A stretch of 64,000 nt of DNA from the NCBI RefSeq assembly GCF_021088345.1, contig NZ_CP088156.1, positions 682,001 through 746,000 on the forward strand. Direction: 5' to 3'. Shown here piece after piece: positions 57,283 to 64,000 of this stretch. Positions within the stretch are counted from its first letter, which is position 1; each line of letters opens with the position of its first letter. Both the position numbers and the translations under genes were made by a program. The notes below the pieces were generated by a model, which was not told where the DNA came from, searched no databases, and saw nothing but the letters and a program-made list of their open reading frames with translations. This stretch comes from Bradyrhizobium ontarionense (GTDB lineage: Bacteria; Pseudomonadota; Alphaproteobacteria; Rhizobiales; Xanthobacteraceae).

Positions 57283-57906
57283 GTGTCACAGGTAGATATT
57301 TTTCGTCCCCGGCCGGGCTTTGGCTATGTGCGGACGCTCAGCCAGCACGAGGAACTGCCGCTGCTGCGCGATCATTTGTTGCGGCTCGATGCTGAGAGCC
57401 GGCACGATCGATTCAACGGCTTTCTCGATGACAGTTTCATCGAGCGCTACGCGGCCCGCTGTGCGGCTGATGGCACCATCGTCGTCGCCTATATGGAGAA
57501 CGGCATGGTGCGCGGCGCCGCCGAGCTGCATCCGCCGGAGCAGTCCGAGGATGGGCTTCCGGAGATCGCGTTCAGCGTCGAATCCTGCGTGCGCCGCCGC
57601 GGCGTCGGCAGCCTGCTGTTCCAGCGGGTGATCTCGGAAGCGCGCTGGAAAGGCTATCGCAAGCTGCGCGTCACGACCGGGTCGCAGAACCACGCCATGC
57701 GGGCGCTGGCGGCCAAGTTCGGCGCGCACCTGGCGTTCCGCCACGGCGAGTCGACCGGTACGATCGACCTGACCCAGCAGCCGCAGGACGAGCTGGCGAA
57801 GCTTGTGGTCGAGACGCCGATCGCTGCAGCCCGTGCGCTCTTCAGCCTCAATCGCGCGTGCTGGAAGCTCGTCACTCGCATGTACGGCGACCAGCGCGCC
57901 GCCTGA
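57283..57906 (+). CDS. GNAT family acetyltransferase
   Basis: 207 aa from the GTG at 57283 (AGGAG 9 nt upstream; a TTG two codons earlier is also possible). Residues 1-170 are one GNAT domain: IVVAYMENGMVRGAAELHP, PEIAFSVESCVRRRGVGSLLFQRVISEARWKGYRKL and ALAAKFGAHLAFRHGE. A C-terminal helix (AARALFSLNRACWKLVTR) is added. The substrate is unknown. A strong bidirectional terminator follows. Confidence 0.85.
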   Translation: MSQVDIFRPRPGFGYVRTLSQHEELPLLRDHLLRLDAESRHDRFNGFLDDSFIERYAARCAADGTIVVAYMENGMVRGAAELHPPEQSEDGLPEIAFSVESCVRRRGVGSLLFQRVISEARWKGYRKLRVTTGSQNHAMRALAAKFGAHLAFRHGESTGTIDLTQQPQDELAKLVVETPIAAARALFSLNRACWKLVTRMYGDQRAA

Positions 57907-57931
57907 TCGACAACGATCTGTAAAAACGAAT

Positions 57932-57966
57932 AAAAGCGCGACAGCGATGACCGCTGTCGCGCTTTT
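57932..57966. terminator. Bidirectional terminator
   Basis: A perfect 15-bp stem, AAAAGCGCGACAGCG (57932-57946) with 57952-57966, has a 5-nt loop. It has A and T at the outer ends of both arms, so it can serve the plus-strand GNAT gene and the minus-strand gene ending at 58023. Confidence 0.92.
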
Positions 57967-58022
57967 CGTTTTCGACTGCAGGCTGGCAGGGCGCGCCGCT
58001 TACGCTGGCGCGGGCAGATGCC

Positions 58023-58328
58023 TCAGGTGCCCGTGCGCTTGTCGAAGTTGAAGCGGCGCACGGTGCGGCGCTCGACCACGATGGCGCGTTGCTGTGTGCC
58101 CTGATCGGCCGTGATGACGCGCGTGTTGGTGCGCGCCGCGATGCGGCTCGCCTTCTTCACTTCGGGCAGGACTTGCTCGAGCGGCAGGCCCATCAGCGCC
58201 GACGCGATCTCGGCCTGAGCCTGCACGTCATCGGTGATGCCGGATGCGGCGAAAATCGCTTCCTCCAGAGTCGGAGGGTCGCGCCTGACGCGACGCGGAC
58301 CGTACTTGGTGTTCCAATCTTCGCTCAT
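58023..58328 (-). CDS. Conserved-looking protein, unknown function
   Basis: 101 aa from the ATG at 58328 (GAGG upstream). Reads SEDWNTKYGPRRVRRDPPTLEEAIFA, a helical ASGITDDVQAQAEIASALMG, and an Arg-rich tail ending VVERRTVRRFNFDKRTG. The charged tail suggests nucleic acid or membrane-surface contact, which is only a guess. I recall such a protein in several Rhizobiales without assigned function. Confidence 0.75.
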   Translation of the reverse strand: MSEDWNTKYGPRRVRRDPPTLEEAIFAASGITDDVQAQAEIASALMGLPLEQVLPEVKKASRIAARTNTRVITADQGTQQRAIVVERRTVRRFNFDKRTGT

Positions 58329-58406
58329 GGGGGCCTCGTAAATCGTCCGGGGATACCTAGAAGCAGCCTTGTTGCATTGCAATATGAATTCTGCGCGGCA
58401 GCCCAG

Positions 58407-59126
58407 CTATGCATTCACCATGTCGCGATCGGGCAACGCTGCAGGGATGTGGATATCCTGGGGCCACCGGCGCAAGGCCGCGTGGCCGGCTTTGGTGAGG
58501 CCATAAACGCCGCGTTCGGCGCGGTCGAACCAGCCATAGACATTGCGTTGGAGGATCTTCGGCGCATCCGGAATGTCGGTGCGCAGATCACGGACGCGTT
58601 TCGGTCCCTCTGACAAGGCCGAGGCGCAGGCCAGCGCCTGTTGGCGATAGGCGGTCATGATGGGCGCGCGAGTCGAGCCGCCCGCCACGGGGTCGCCCTT
58701 GCGCCGCTCATGTTCCACGACCAGGCGCGATCGCTTCTTGGGGTTCTTGCGCGGCGCGGTGGTGGGCGGCTGTACCAGCACCTCCACCTGCCCGGTGGAC
58801 GTCACCGCGAGCATGCCGAAGCCGAGGCGGCGGCACAGGTTGCGGTACCGTGCATCGCTTTCGCGCCCCTTGCCCCGCGCCGAGAATTTCGCCGCGACCC
58901 AGACTTCGTCGCATGCACCGGCGCGATCGACGGCCTGCAGCAGCAGTTCCAGATTGAAGGCCTGCTTCAGCTCGCAGATGACAACGATCGGCGGATCACC
59001 GCCCTTCAGCGCCACCACGTCACAGCCGCCGATCTCGCCCTTGGCCGAGAAGCCGAGCTTTTCGAGGAAGCGTTTGACGGGGAGGTAGAGCGCGGTTTCC
59101 AAGGGCCGTCCATGCGTGCGACTCAA
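58407..59126 (-). CDS. DUF2161 protein with a PD-(D/E)XK-like fold
   Basis: 239 aa starting with TTG at 59126 (a second TTG eight codons later also fits; no ATG is available near the start). ETALYLPVKRFLEKLGFSAKGEIGGCDVVAL, then PIVVICELKQAFNLELLLQAVDRAGACDEVWVA, gives the Asp and the E-x-K of a PD-(D/E)XK nuclease, as in DUF2161. A C-terminal part with VRDLRTDIPDAPKILQRNVYGWFDRAERGVYGL looks like a winged helix. The nuclease role is inferred from the fold. Confidence 0.85.
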   Translation of the reverse strand: MSRTHGRPLETALYLPVKRFLEKLGFSAKGEIGGCDVVALKGGDPPIVVICELKQAFNLELLLQAVDRAGACDEVWVAAKFSARGKGRESDARYRNLCRRLGFGMLAVTSTGQVEVLVQPPTTAPRKNPKKRSRLVVEHERRKGDPVAGGSTRAPIMTAYRQQALACASALSEGPKRVRDLRTDIPDAPKILQRNVYGWFDRAERGVYGLTKAGHAALRRWPQDIHIPAALPDRDMVNA

Positions 59127-59195
59127 AGCGCGGGGATTCTAGCCCGACGCGTATTGTCATGTCAGTGCAAAGTCGGTTTGCACCTTACGGCGCCG

Positions 59196-59885
59196 CTACA
59201 TGCGGCCGACCACCGGTATCAATGCGCCGGTCACACCGCTCGCCGCGTCGCTGGCCAGAAACAGGATCACCTCCGCGAGCTCCTGCGGGGTCACCCATTT
59301 GTCGAAATCGGCCTTCGGCATGCTGGCGCGGTTGGCCGGCGTATCGATCGTCGAAGGCAGCACGGCGTTGACCGTAATCTTGCCCTTCCACTCCGCCGCC
59401 AGGGCCTCGGTCAATCTGTGAACGCCAGACTTCGAGGCCGCATAGGGACCCATGCCGGAGCCCGCTTGCAGTGCGCCCATCGCGCCGATGTTGACGATGC
59501 GGCCGGTGCTGGAACGGACCAGATGAGGAATCGCTGCACGAGAGGCGTGCAGAGCGGTCATGAGATTGCGCGCATGCATCTTCTCCCAGACGCTGTCGTC
59601 GCCGTCAGCGGTGTTCTCGAATGCAAATGCGCCGGCGATGTTGATCAGGGCATCCAGAGTGCCGAAATGGGCTGCCACCGAGTCGATTGCGACTTTGGCC
59701 TGTTCGGCATCGGACAGATCGACGCCTCCGAGTTCGATGCGGTCGTCACTGGCCGGGATCTCGGCCTGGGCATGATCGATCCCGGCCACATGCGCGCCGC
59801 GCGCCAGCGCGAGGTCAGCAACGCTGCGCCCAAGCGCGCCCTGCGCCCCCGTAATGACAATCACTGCTCCGTTCATTCCGTCCAT
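59196..59885 (-). CDS. Short-chain dehydrogenase/reductase (SDR)
   Basis: 229 aa (an ATG at 59876 is the alternative start). VIVITGAQGALG is the NAD(P)-binding Gly motif; NIAGAF follows. The catalytic YAASK is present, but the usual catalytic Ser region reads NIGAMGA, with Ala in place of Ser; this variant occurs in some SDRs, so activity may be altered or rely on another residue. The substrate is unknown. Confidence 0.85.
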   Translation of the reverse strand: MDGMNGAVIVITGAQGALGRSVADLALARGAHVAGIDHAQAEIPASDDRIELGGVDLSDAEQAKVAIDSVAAHFGTLDALINIAGAFAFENTADGDDSVWEKMHARNLMTALHASRAAIPHLVRSSTGRIVNIGAMGALQAGSGMGPYAASKSGVHRLTEALAAEWKGKITVNAVLPSTIDTPANRASMPKADFDKWVTPQELAEVILFLASDAASGVTGALIPVVGRM

Positions 59886-60011
59886 GGTCCCCGTTCACAC
59901 GCCCCGCAGCGTCACCTGTTATACTATGGCCAAGCCCACCACTTGCAATGGTGGCGCGGCCGGGGCATGGGATTGCAATTACGAATTGTATTTTGCACCG
60001 AGGTGGTCACG

Positions 60012-60704
60012 ATGATGTCGGTTGTTTCCGATCGGCCCGCCGATCTCGCTACATTCCTGCATCCGTTCAAGCACTTCCCCCAGAGTCTGGCAGTCCAGCG
60101 CAAGACCAGGATCGTCGCCCTCGGCTCGTCGTCGACGGCTGGCACCAACGGCATCGTGGCTTTTCCGGCGCGGCTTGAGCAAGGGCTGCGCAAGGCCAAT
60201 TTCGGCTGCATCATCGATGTTCTCAATCGTGGCCTCGGCGGACAGGAGGCGGCGGAGGAGCTGTCTCGCTTCGAATGCGACGTGATTGCGGAGCAGCCGT
60301 CGCTCGTCGTGTGGCAGGTCGGCACCAACGCCGCGTACCGTGAGAGCTACAGCCTTGATGAGGTCGAGGCGGCGCTGCGCGTTGGCCTGGGATGGCTCGC
60401 CCGGCTGCCGGTCGATGTGATCGTCATGGATCTGCAATATACGTTCGCGATCGTCGAGGTGCCGAACCGGCTGGCGCGGGCCCTAGACATGCAGCGGCGG
60501 ATCGAGAGGGTCACGTCGGCGGCCGGCGTCAACCTGTTCAGGCGTTGGGAGCTGATGAAAAGCTGGTGTGACACGGGCCAGATCCCGCTCTCGGCCATGG
60601 ACGATGGGCATGACGATCGCCTCCATATGAGCGAACGCGCGACAGCCTGTGTCAGCGACGCTCTTGCCCGTGCGATCATGTCGCCGTCGGTGCCGCAGGT
60701 CTGA
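60012..60704 (+). CDS. SGNH/GDSL hydrolase
   Basis: 230 aa from the ATG at 60012 (AGGTGG upstream); the open frame extends far upstream as a shadow. The four SGNH blocks are visible: VALGSSSTAG (nucleophile Ser), NRGLGGQEAAEEL, VVWQVGTNAAYR (Asn) and DRLHMSERA (Asp-x-x-His). It is an esterase, lipase or carbohydrate deacetylase by family. No signal peptide is present. Confidence 0.9.
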   Translation: MMSVVSDRPADLATFLHPFKHFPQSLAVQRKTRIVALGSSSTAGTNGIVAFPARLEQGLRKANFGCIIDVLNRGLGGQEAAEELSRFECDVIAEQPSLVVWQVGTNAAYRESYSLDEVEAALRVGLGWLARLPVDVIVMDLQYTFAIVEVPNRLARALDMQRRIERVTSAAGVNLFRRWELMKSWCDTGQIPLSAMDDGHDDRLHMSERATACVSDALARAIMSPSVPQV

Positions 60705-60795
60705 TCGCTAAAATTCGCCGGGCTTCCGTAAGGGGATTGCCAGGACGACAGGCTAGCGTCTCACTCTGCCGCTTAAGGGGCATTGGAGCTTTGTG

Positions 60796-61014
60796 ATGAT
60801 GAGACATCTGCCGGACCATGGTTTGCCGCTGGTACAGCTGAAGGAGCAGCGGCGGGACCTCGTGGTCGCACTGCAAAATCGCGCGGGTCCGGTAAGCGGC
60901 TGGGAGTTGATGCAGATTGCGGCCGTCCAGCAGGCCATTTCCGCGTTCGAGGAGGTGATTGCTGACCTCGACGCGATGGAAGCCGCTGAGATGGCCGATA
61001 TCGAAGCGGCCTGA
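60796..61014 (+). CDS. Small helical protein
   Basis: 72 aa from the ATG at 60796 (GGAG 7 nt upstream). It is largely one long helix: LVQLKEQRRDLVVALQNRAG, then ELMQIAAVQQAISAFEEVIADLDAMEAAEMADIEAA. No signal peptide. It converges on the tyrosine phosphatase gene. I do not know the family. Confidence 0.6.
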   Translation: MMRHLPDHGLPLVQLKEQRRDLVVALQNRAGPVSGWELMQIAAVQQAISAFEEVIADLDAMEAAEMADIEAA

Positions 61015-61046
61015 TTGAGAGGCAGACGAGCCGGCGCCACGCTACG

Positions 61047-61820
61047 TCACGCAGCGAGATAGCGCTCCTGGAGAGCCTTGCGCGCGGCGCCGTCGACGCC
61101 CAGGCCGTCGCGCAGATAGGTGTCGAGATCGCCATAGTCCTGGCGCACGGCATCGAGAGCGGCTGCCAGGAACGAGGCTTGGACCGTTCCGATGGCCTTG
61201 AGCACGTCGTCGGGAAGCTCGGAATGAGCTGCGGCGTCACGTCGAAAGTACTGGTTGGTGAGCAGGTAGTCCTCGAGGACGACTTCGTCGGGCACGTCGA
61301 GTGCGGAGAGGACGAGAGCGCAGGCGACGCCCGTACGGTCCTTTCCTGCTGTGCAATGAATCACGAGCGGCGCGTGATCAGCCAGAAGATGGTCGAACAG
61401 AACCCGGAAGCGTGGCGTGTGGTGACGGATGTAGTTGCGATAGGATTCCCGCATCAGGTCCTGGGCATCTTCGGCCGTCAGGCGCCCCGCCGAAACCAGG
61501 GCCCGCAACGCAGGGAGGACCGTCGGCTCGATCGCCAAGGATTGCACTGCAATCTCCGCGATCGGGCACAGGCCGGCGCTTCGCTCGTCGCGACCGCGGA
61601 AGTCGAACGCGGTCCGGACGCCGAGCTGGCGGACGATCGCTACGTCCGTTTCCGTCAGTTGGCCGAGATGGTTGGACCGGAAGATCTGCCGCCAACGCAC
61701 GCGGCGTCCATCCCGGCTGGGATATCCGCCCAGATCTCTGAAATTGCTGGCGCCGCGAAGGCCGAGATGGCGGGCTGGATGAAGAGGGGGCGCATCGGAC
61801 ATGAGCCGAATGTACGTCAT
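61047..61820 (-). CDS. Tyrosine/serine protein phosphatase
   Basis: 257 aa (the ATG at 61802 is an alternative start). The phosphatase P-loop is HCTAGKDRTG, preceded by the region HTPRFRVLFDHLLADHAPLVI. The N-terminal SNFRDLGGYPSRDGRRVRWRQIFRSNHL matches the Y_phosphatase3 family (lipid or protein phosphatases such as LipA/PtpB). The target is unknown. Confidence 0.9.
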   Translation of the reverse strand: MTYIRLMSDAPPLHPARHLGLRGASNFRDLGGYPSRDGRRVRWRQIFRSNHLGQLTETDVAIVRQLGVRTAFDFRGRDERSAGLCPIAEIAVQSLAIEPTVLPALRALVSAGRLTAEDAQDLMRESYRNYIRHHTPRFRVLFDHLLADHAPLVIHCTAGKDRTGVACALVLSALDVPDEVVLEDYLLTNQYFRRDAAAHSELPDDVLKAIGTVQASFLAAALDAVRQDYGDLDTYLRDGLGVDGAARKALQERYLAA

Positions 61821-62139
61821 GAGGCGTCCGCGTGAAACGCCGTTCGCTCAGTCTCGACGCCCAGCCGCAGCAGGGCTTACAGGGCAGTGAATGCGACGGG
61901 CCGGGTCCGGATGTCGGCCATCTCAATGCTGATCGGACGACTGGCAACGATCGAACCGGCAGTAAGGAGCGCTGACCGTAGGCCGCATTGCTGTCCTGAC
62001 GAGACCCGCTTCATCGTCGGTTTCCTTCCCCACAAGATCCGCACGCTGAGGCGGGAGGCCATCAAGCAAAAGGGTCGGAACCGTATCGGTCCGACCCTTT
62101 AGCAGAAGTGCAAAAAGTGCATCGTTGAGCCTGTCGACA
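61821..62139. other. Gap between the phosphatase gene and the DUF2735 gene
   Basis: 319 nt with no convincing gene. The DUF2735 terminator (62069-62100) lies here. Small open frames on both strands do not look protein-like. Confidence 0.5.
62069..62100 (-). terminator. Rho-independent terminator of the DUF2735 gene
   Basis: On the minus strand AAAGGGTCGG/CCGACCCTTT (10 bp) is extended by an inner ACCG/CGGT stem with a one-base bulge and is followed by T-rich sequence (CCCTTTTGC). It lies 40 nt downstream of the DUF2735 stop. Confidence 0.85.
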
Positions 62140-62334
62140 TCACCGGTCCCACGCCGGCTTGGCTTCCTGGATCGCCTCGTCGTGATACCAGCTGCCACTA
62201 TAGATGGTGGGCTGCAATGCCGGAGCGATCTGTCGGGCGGACGTCTCGCCCAGGTGACGAGGCGCGAGACCGGCCCGTCCTCCGCGTGGAAATTGGTAGA
62301 TCCTTGCGGATCCCTCGGTCACGTTCGTGTCCAT
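62140..62334 (-). CDS. DUF2735 protein next to glnII
   Basis: 64 aa with a strong ribosome binding site (GGAAGGAGA). The motif SARIYQFPRGGRAGL, then SGSWYHDEAIQEAKPAWDR, is that of DUF2735. In rhizobia this short protein is usually encoded beside glnII, as here, in divergent orientation, which suggests a link to nitrogen control. Its action is unknown. A GCACCA-N3-TGGGGT sequence that resembles an NtrC site lies 23-37 nt upstream. Confidence 0.88.
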   Translation of the reverse strand: MDTNVTEGSARIYQFPRGGRAGLAPRHLGETSARQIAPALQPTIYSGSWYHDEAIQEAKPAWDR

Positions 62335-62356
62335 TACACATTCTCCTTCCTATCGG

Positions 62357-62371
62357 ACCCCATGATGGTGC
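62357..62371. promoter_or_regulatory. NtrC-like binding site
   Basis: The plus-strand sequence ACCCCA-TGA-TGGTGC resembles the NtrC consensus GCACCA-N3-TGGTGC; the right half is perfect and the left half has two mismatches. It lies next to the DUF2735 start and about 400 nt before the glnII promoter. Confidence 0.3.
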
Positions 62372-62581
62372 GCCCGACTCGTTCTCTTGTAGTTACTATT
62401 TTCGATATCGGTGGCTGCCCCAGAGAATGCAACATGATCAAAATGAAATCACGACTTGCGCATTTTGAGGGCAATTCAAGATTTGCCTCCTGCGAAGCAA
62501 CGTGCAGGTGATTAACGCTTGGGCCCGATCAAAGGTTGCGAGGTTCGGCGTTGGCCTTTCCGAAAATGTCCAACATCTGCC

Positions 62582-62604
62582 GCGGCCTTGTTCGGCCGCT
62601 TTTT
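62582..62604 (+). terminator. Orphan plus-strand intrinsic terminator upstream of glnII
   Basis: GCGGCC-TTGTTC-GGCCGC is followed by five T (62600-62604). It reads on the plus strand, but no plus-strand gene precedes it. It therefore ends an unannotated RNA or insulates glnII from upstream transcription. Confidence 0.8.
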
Positions 62605-62773
62605 CGCGCCGCCGCAAATGCTGCGGAATCAAGCGGATTGTTGGCGTGCCGTTGTCGCCGTCATGCAGTCCGTGAAATCCCAGCCGCGCTGCTTTGCCGC
62701 ACCCTGAGGGATAAAATCCGACTCGCGCGGTGTCTGTATCGGCCGGGTCGGATGCGGCGGGACGCCGCAGGAT

Positions 62774-62790
62774 TTGGCACGTTCCATGCT
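62774..62790 (+). promoter_or_regulatory. Sigma-54 promoter of glnII
   Basis: TTGGCACG-N4-ATGCT has GG at 62776-62777 and GC at 62788-62789 with exactly 10 nt between them, the -24/-12 spacing. Transcription should start near 62801, about 75 nt before the glnII start codon. NtrC or NifA control is known for rhizobial glnII. Confidence 0.8.
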
Positions 62791-62876
62791 TAAGAGTGCG
62801 CTGGCCGATCGTGGCCGGGTAAGCGGGGTGCCTTAGATTGCCGGGCTCCCACCTTTCGATAAGACAGAGAGGCTCA

Positions 62877-63911
62877 ATGACGAAATACAAGCTCGAGTAT
62901 ATCTGGCTCGACGGCTACAAGCCGGTGCCGAATTTGCGCGGCAAGACACAGATCAAGGAATTTTCCTCGTTTCCGACCTTGGAACAGCTTCCTCTTTGGG
63001 GCTTTGACGGCTCGTCGACGATGCAGGCCGAAGGCCATAGCTCCGACTGCGTGCTGAAGCCGGTCGCCGTTTACCCTGACGCCGGGCGCACCAATGGCGC
63101 GCTGGTGATGTGCGAAGTGATGATGCCGGACGGCAAGACCCCGCATCCGTCCAACGCGCGCGCCACCATCCTGGACGATCCGGACGCGTGGTTCGGTTTC
63201 GAGCAGGAGTACTTCTTCTACAAGGACGGCCGCCCGCTCGGCTTCCCGGAACACGGTTACCCGGCTCCGCAGGGTCCGTACTACACCGGCGTCGGCTTCA
63301 AGAACGTCGGCGACGTCGCCCGCGAGATCGTCGAGGAGCATCTCGACCTGTGCCTCGCGGCCGGCATCAACCACGAAGGCATCAATGCCGAAGTGGCAAA
63401 GGGCCAGTGGGAATTCCAGGTGTTCGGCAAGGGCTCTCGCACGGCCGCTGACCAGATGTGGATGGCCCGCTACCTGATGCTGCGCCTGACCGAGAAGTAC
63501 GGCATCGACATCGAGTTCCACTGCAAGCCGCTCGGCGACACCGACTGGAACGGCTCGGGCATGCACTGCAACTTCTCGACCAAGCACATGCGCGAAGTCG
63601 GCGGCAAGGAGTACTTCGAGAAGCTGATGGACGCGTTCAAGGACGCGCGCGCCGATCACATCGCGGTGTATGGTCCGGACAACCACATGCGCCTGACCGG
63701 CAAGCACGAGACGGCGTCGATCGACACGTTCAGCTGGGGCATTGCCGACCGCGGCGCTTCGATCCGCGTTCCGCACTCCTTCGCGAACAACGGCTACAAG
63801 GGCTATCTGGAAGACCGCCGTCCGAACTCTCAGGGCGACCCCTACCAGATCGCGTCTCAGGTGTTGAAGACGATCGCGGTGGTTCCAACCGGCGCGAAAG
63901 CCGCGGCCTAA
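62877..63911 (+). CDS. glnII: Glutamine synthetase II (eukaryote-type)
   Basis: 344 aa from the ATG at 62877 (AGAGAGG upstream); the frame is open 13 codons earlier. This is the short GSII form common in Rhizobiales: LEYIWLDGYKPVPNLRGKTQ, LWGFDGSSTMQAEGHSSDC, WFGFEQEYFFY (metal Glu), GINHEGINAEVAKGQWEFQV, GSGMHCNFSTKHMRE, RLTGKHETASIDTFSWGIADRGASIRVP and DRRPNSQGDPYQI. It lacks the adenylylation loop of GSI. It makes glutamine from glutamate and ammonia. Confidence 0.97.
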   Translation: MTKYKLEYIWLDGYKPVPNLRGKTQIKEFSSFPTLEQLPLWGFDGSSTMQAEGHSSDCVLKPVAVYPDAGRTNGALVMCEVMMPDGKTPHPSNARATILDDPDAWFGFEQEYFFYKDGRPLGFPEHGYPAPQGPYYTGVGFKNVGDVAREIVEEHLDLCLAAGINHEGINAEVAKGQWEFQVFGKGSRTAADQMWMARYLMLRLTEKYGIDIEFHCKPLGDTDWNGSGMHCNFSTKHMREVGGKEYFEKLMDAFKDARADHIAVYGPDNHMRLTGKHETASIDTFSWGIADRGASIRVPHSFANNGYKGYLEDRRPNSQGDPYQIASQVLKTIAVVPTGAKAAA

Positions 63912-63949
63912 GACGCCGAACACGATACCCCGGGGCAGGGGCTGACATG

Positions 63950-63983
63950 ATGATCCGCCGAAGCGATCGCTTCGGCGGATCAT
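63950..63983 (+). terminator. Terminator hairpin after glnII
   Basis: A perfect 32-bp palindrome (63951-63982), plus one extra pair, lies 39 nt after the glnII stop. The tail (TTCGTTT) is only moderately T-rich. Confidence 0.75.
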
Positions 63984-64000
63984 TCGTTTGCGACCGTGCT

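Larger units (their letters stand above)
62335..62876. other. DUF2735-glnII control region
   Basis: 542 nt without an assigned protein gene. It holds the DUF2735 promoter, an NtrC-like site at 62357-62371, a plus-strand terminator at 62582-62604 with no gene in front of it, and the glnII sigma-54 promoter. A small RNA could be encoded between about 62335 and 62604. Confidence 0.6.

Overview
The window looks like a chromosomal segment of an alphaproteobacterium of the Bradyrhizobium/Rhodopseudomonas group. The evidence is high GC, the eukaryote-type glutamine synthetase II (glnII) with a divergent DUF2735 gene, the hdaA-pgsA-like block, lptF-lptG beside pepA-holC, and many small proteins and palindromic repeats of the kind I associate with Bradyrhizobium. 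The genus is inferred from gene content; no search was run.

Layout. 0-19 kb is mostly core: LPS export (lptG partial, lptF), pepA-holC, a lipoprotein, an ABC-F ATPase, ndk, a TerC-type membrane protein, a ModE-like one-component regulator divergent from an aldehyde dehydrogenase, the polyphosphate pair ppk-ppx, hdaA with a CDP-alcohol phosphatidyltransferase, purM-purN and a cold-shock gene with a hairpin-rich leader. 19.8-24.4 kb is accessory: an autotransporter-barrel protein with a Pro-Thr linker, then a LysR regulator divergent from two acetyltransferase-like genes and an isochorismatase-fold protein that has lost catalytic residues. 24.4-30.6 kb has rnd, selO, aspS and rlpA. 30.6-35.9 kb has an orphan periplasmic binding protein, small envelope proteins, a LysE exporter and a fatty acid hydroxylase-type protein. 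35.9-37.7 kb is a gene-poor island of REP-like inverted repeats. 37.7-48.8 kb has a large membrane-anchored protein, maeB, DoxX, a polysaccharide deacetylase, a glutathione peroxidase, a double-YkuD protein and creA.

The most unusual locus is 48.8-55.2 kb. Type I secretion ABC and HlyD genes, both on the minus strand, flank a plus-strand gene whose product has a six-helix His-rich membrane domain, a 2Fe-2S ferredoxin domain and a class III cyclase domain. That is the architecture of the quinone-responsive adenylate cyclase CyaC of Sinorhizobium meliloti. Here four positions normally needed for catalysis are substituted, so it looks like a redox sensor whose cyclase output has been lost or changed.

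55-64 kb holds an M20 deacylase, a PaaI-type thioesterase, a GNAT protein, a DUF2161 nuclease-fold protein, an SDR, an SGNH hydrolase, a tyrosine phosphatase and the nitrogen-assimilation locus. glnII has a good sigma-54 promoter. A separate plus-strand intrinsic terminator lies between the DUF2735 gene and glnII with no gene in front of it, which suggests a small RNA or a short leader transcript. Several genes shorter than 60 codons (58, 55, 50 and 36 aa) were found by reading the sequence, and two gene remnants (globin-like, TadE-like) are proposed. Start codons were moved inward from the longest frame wherever a ribosome binding site or a family N-terminus argued for it.
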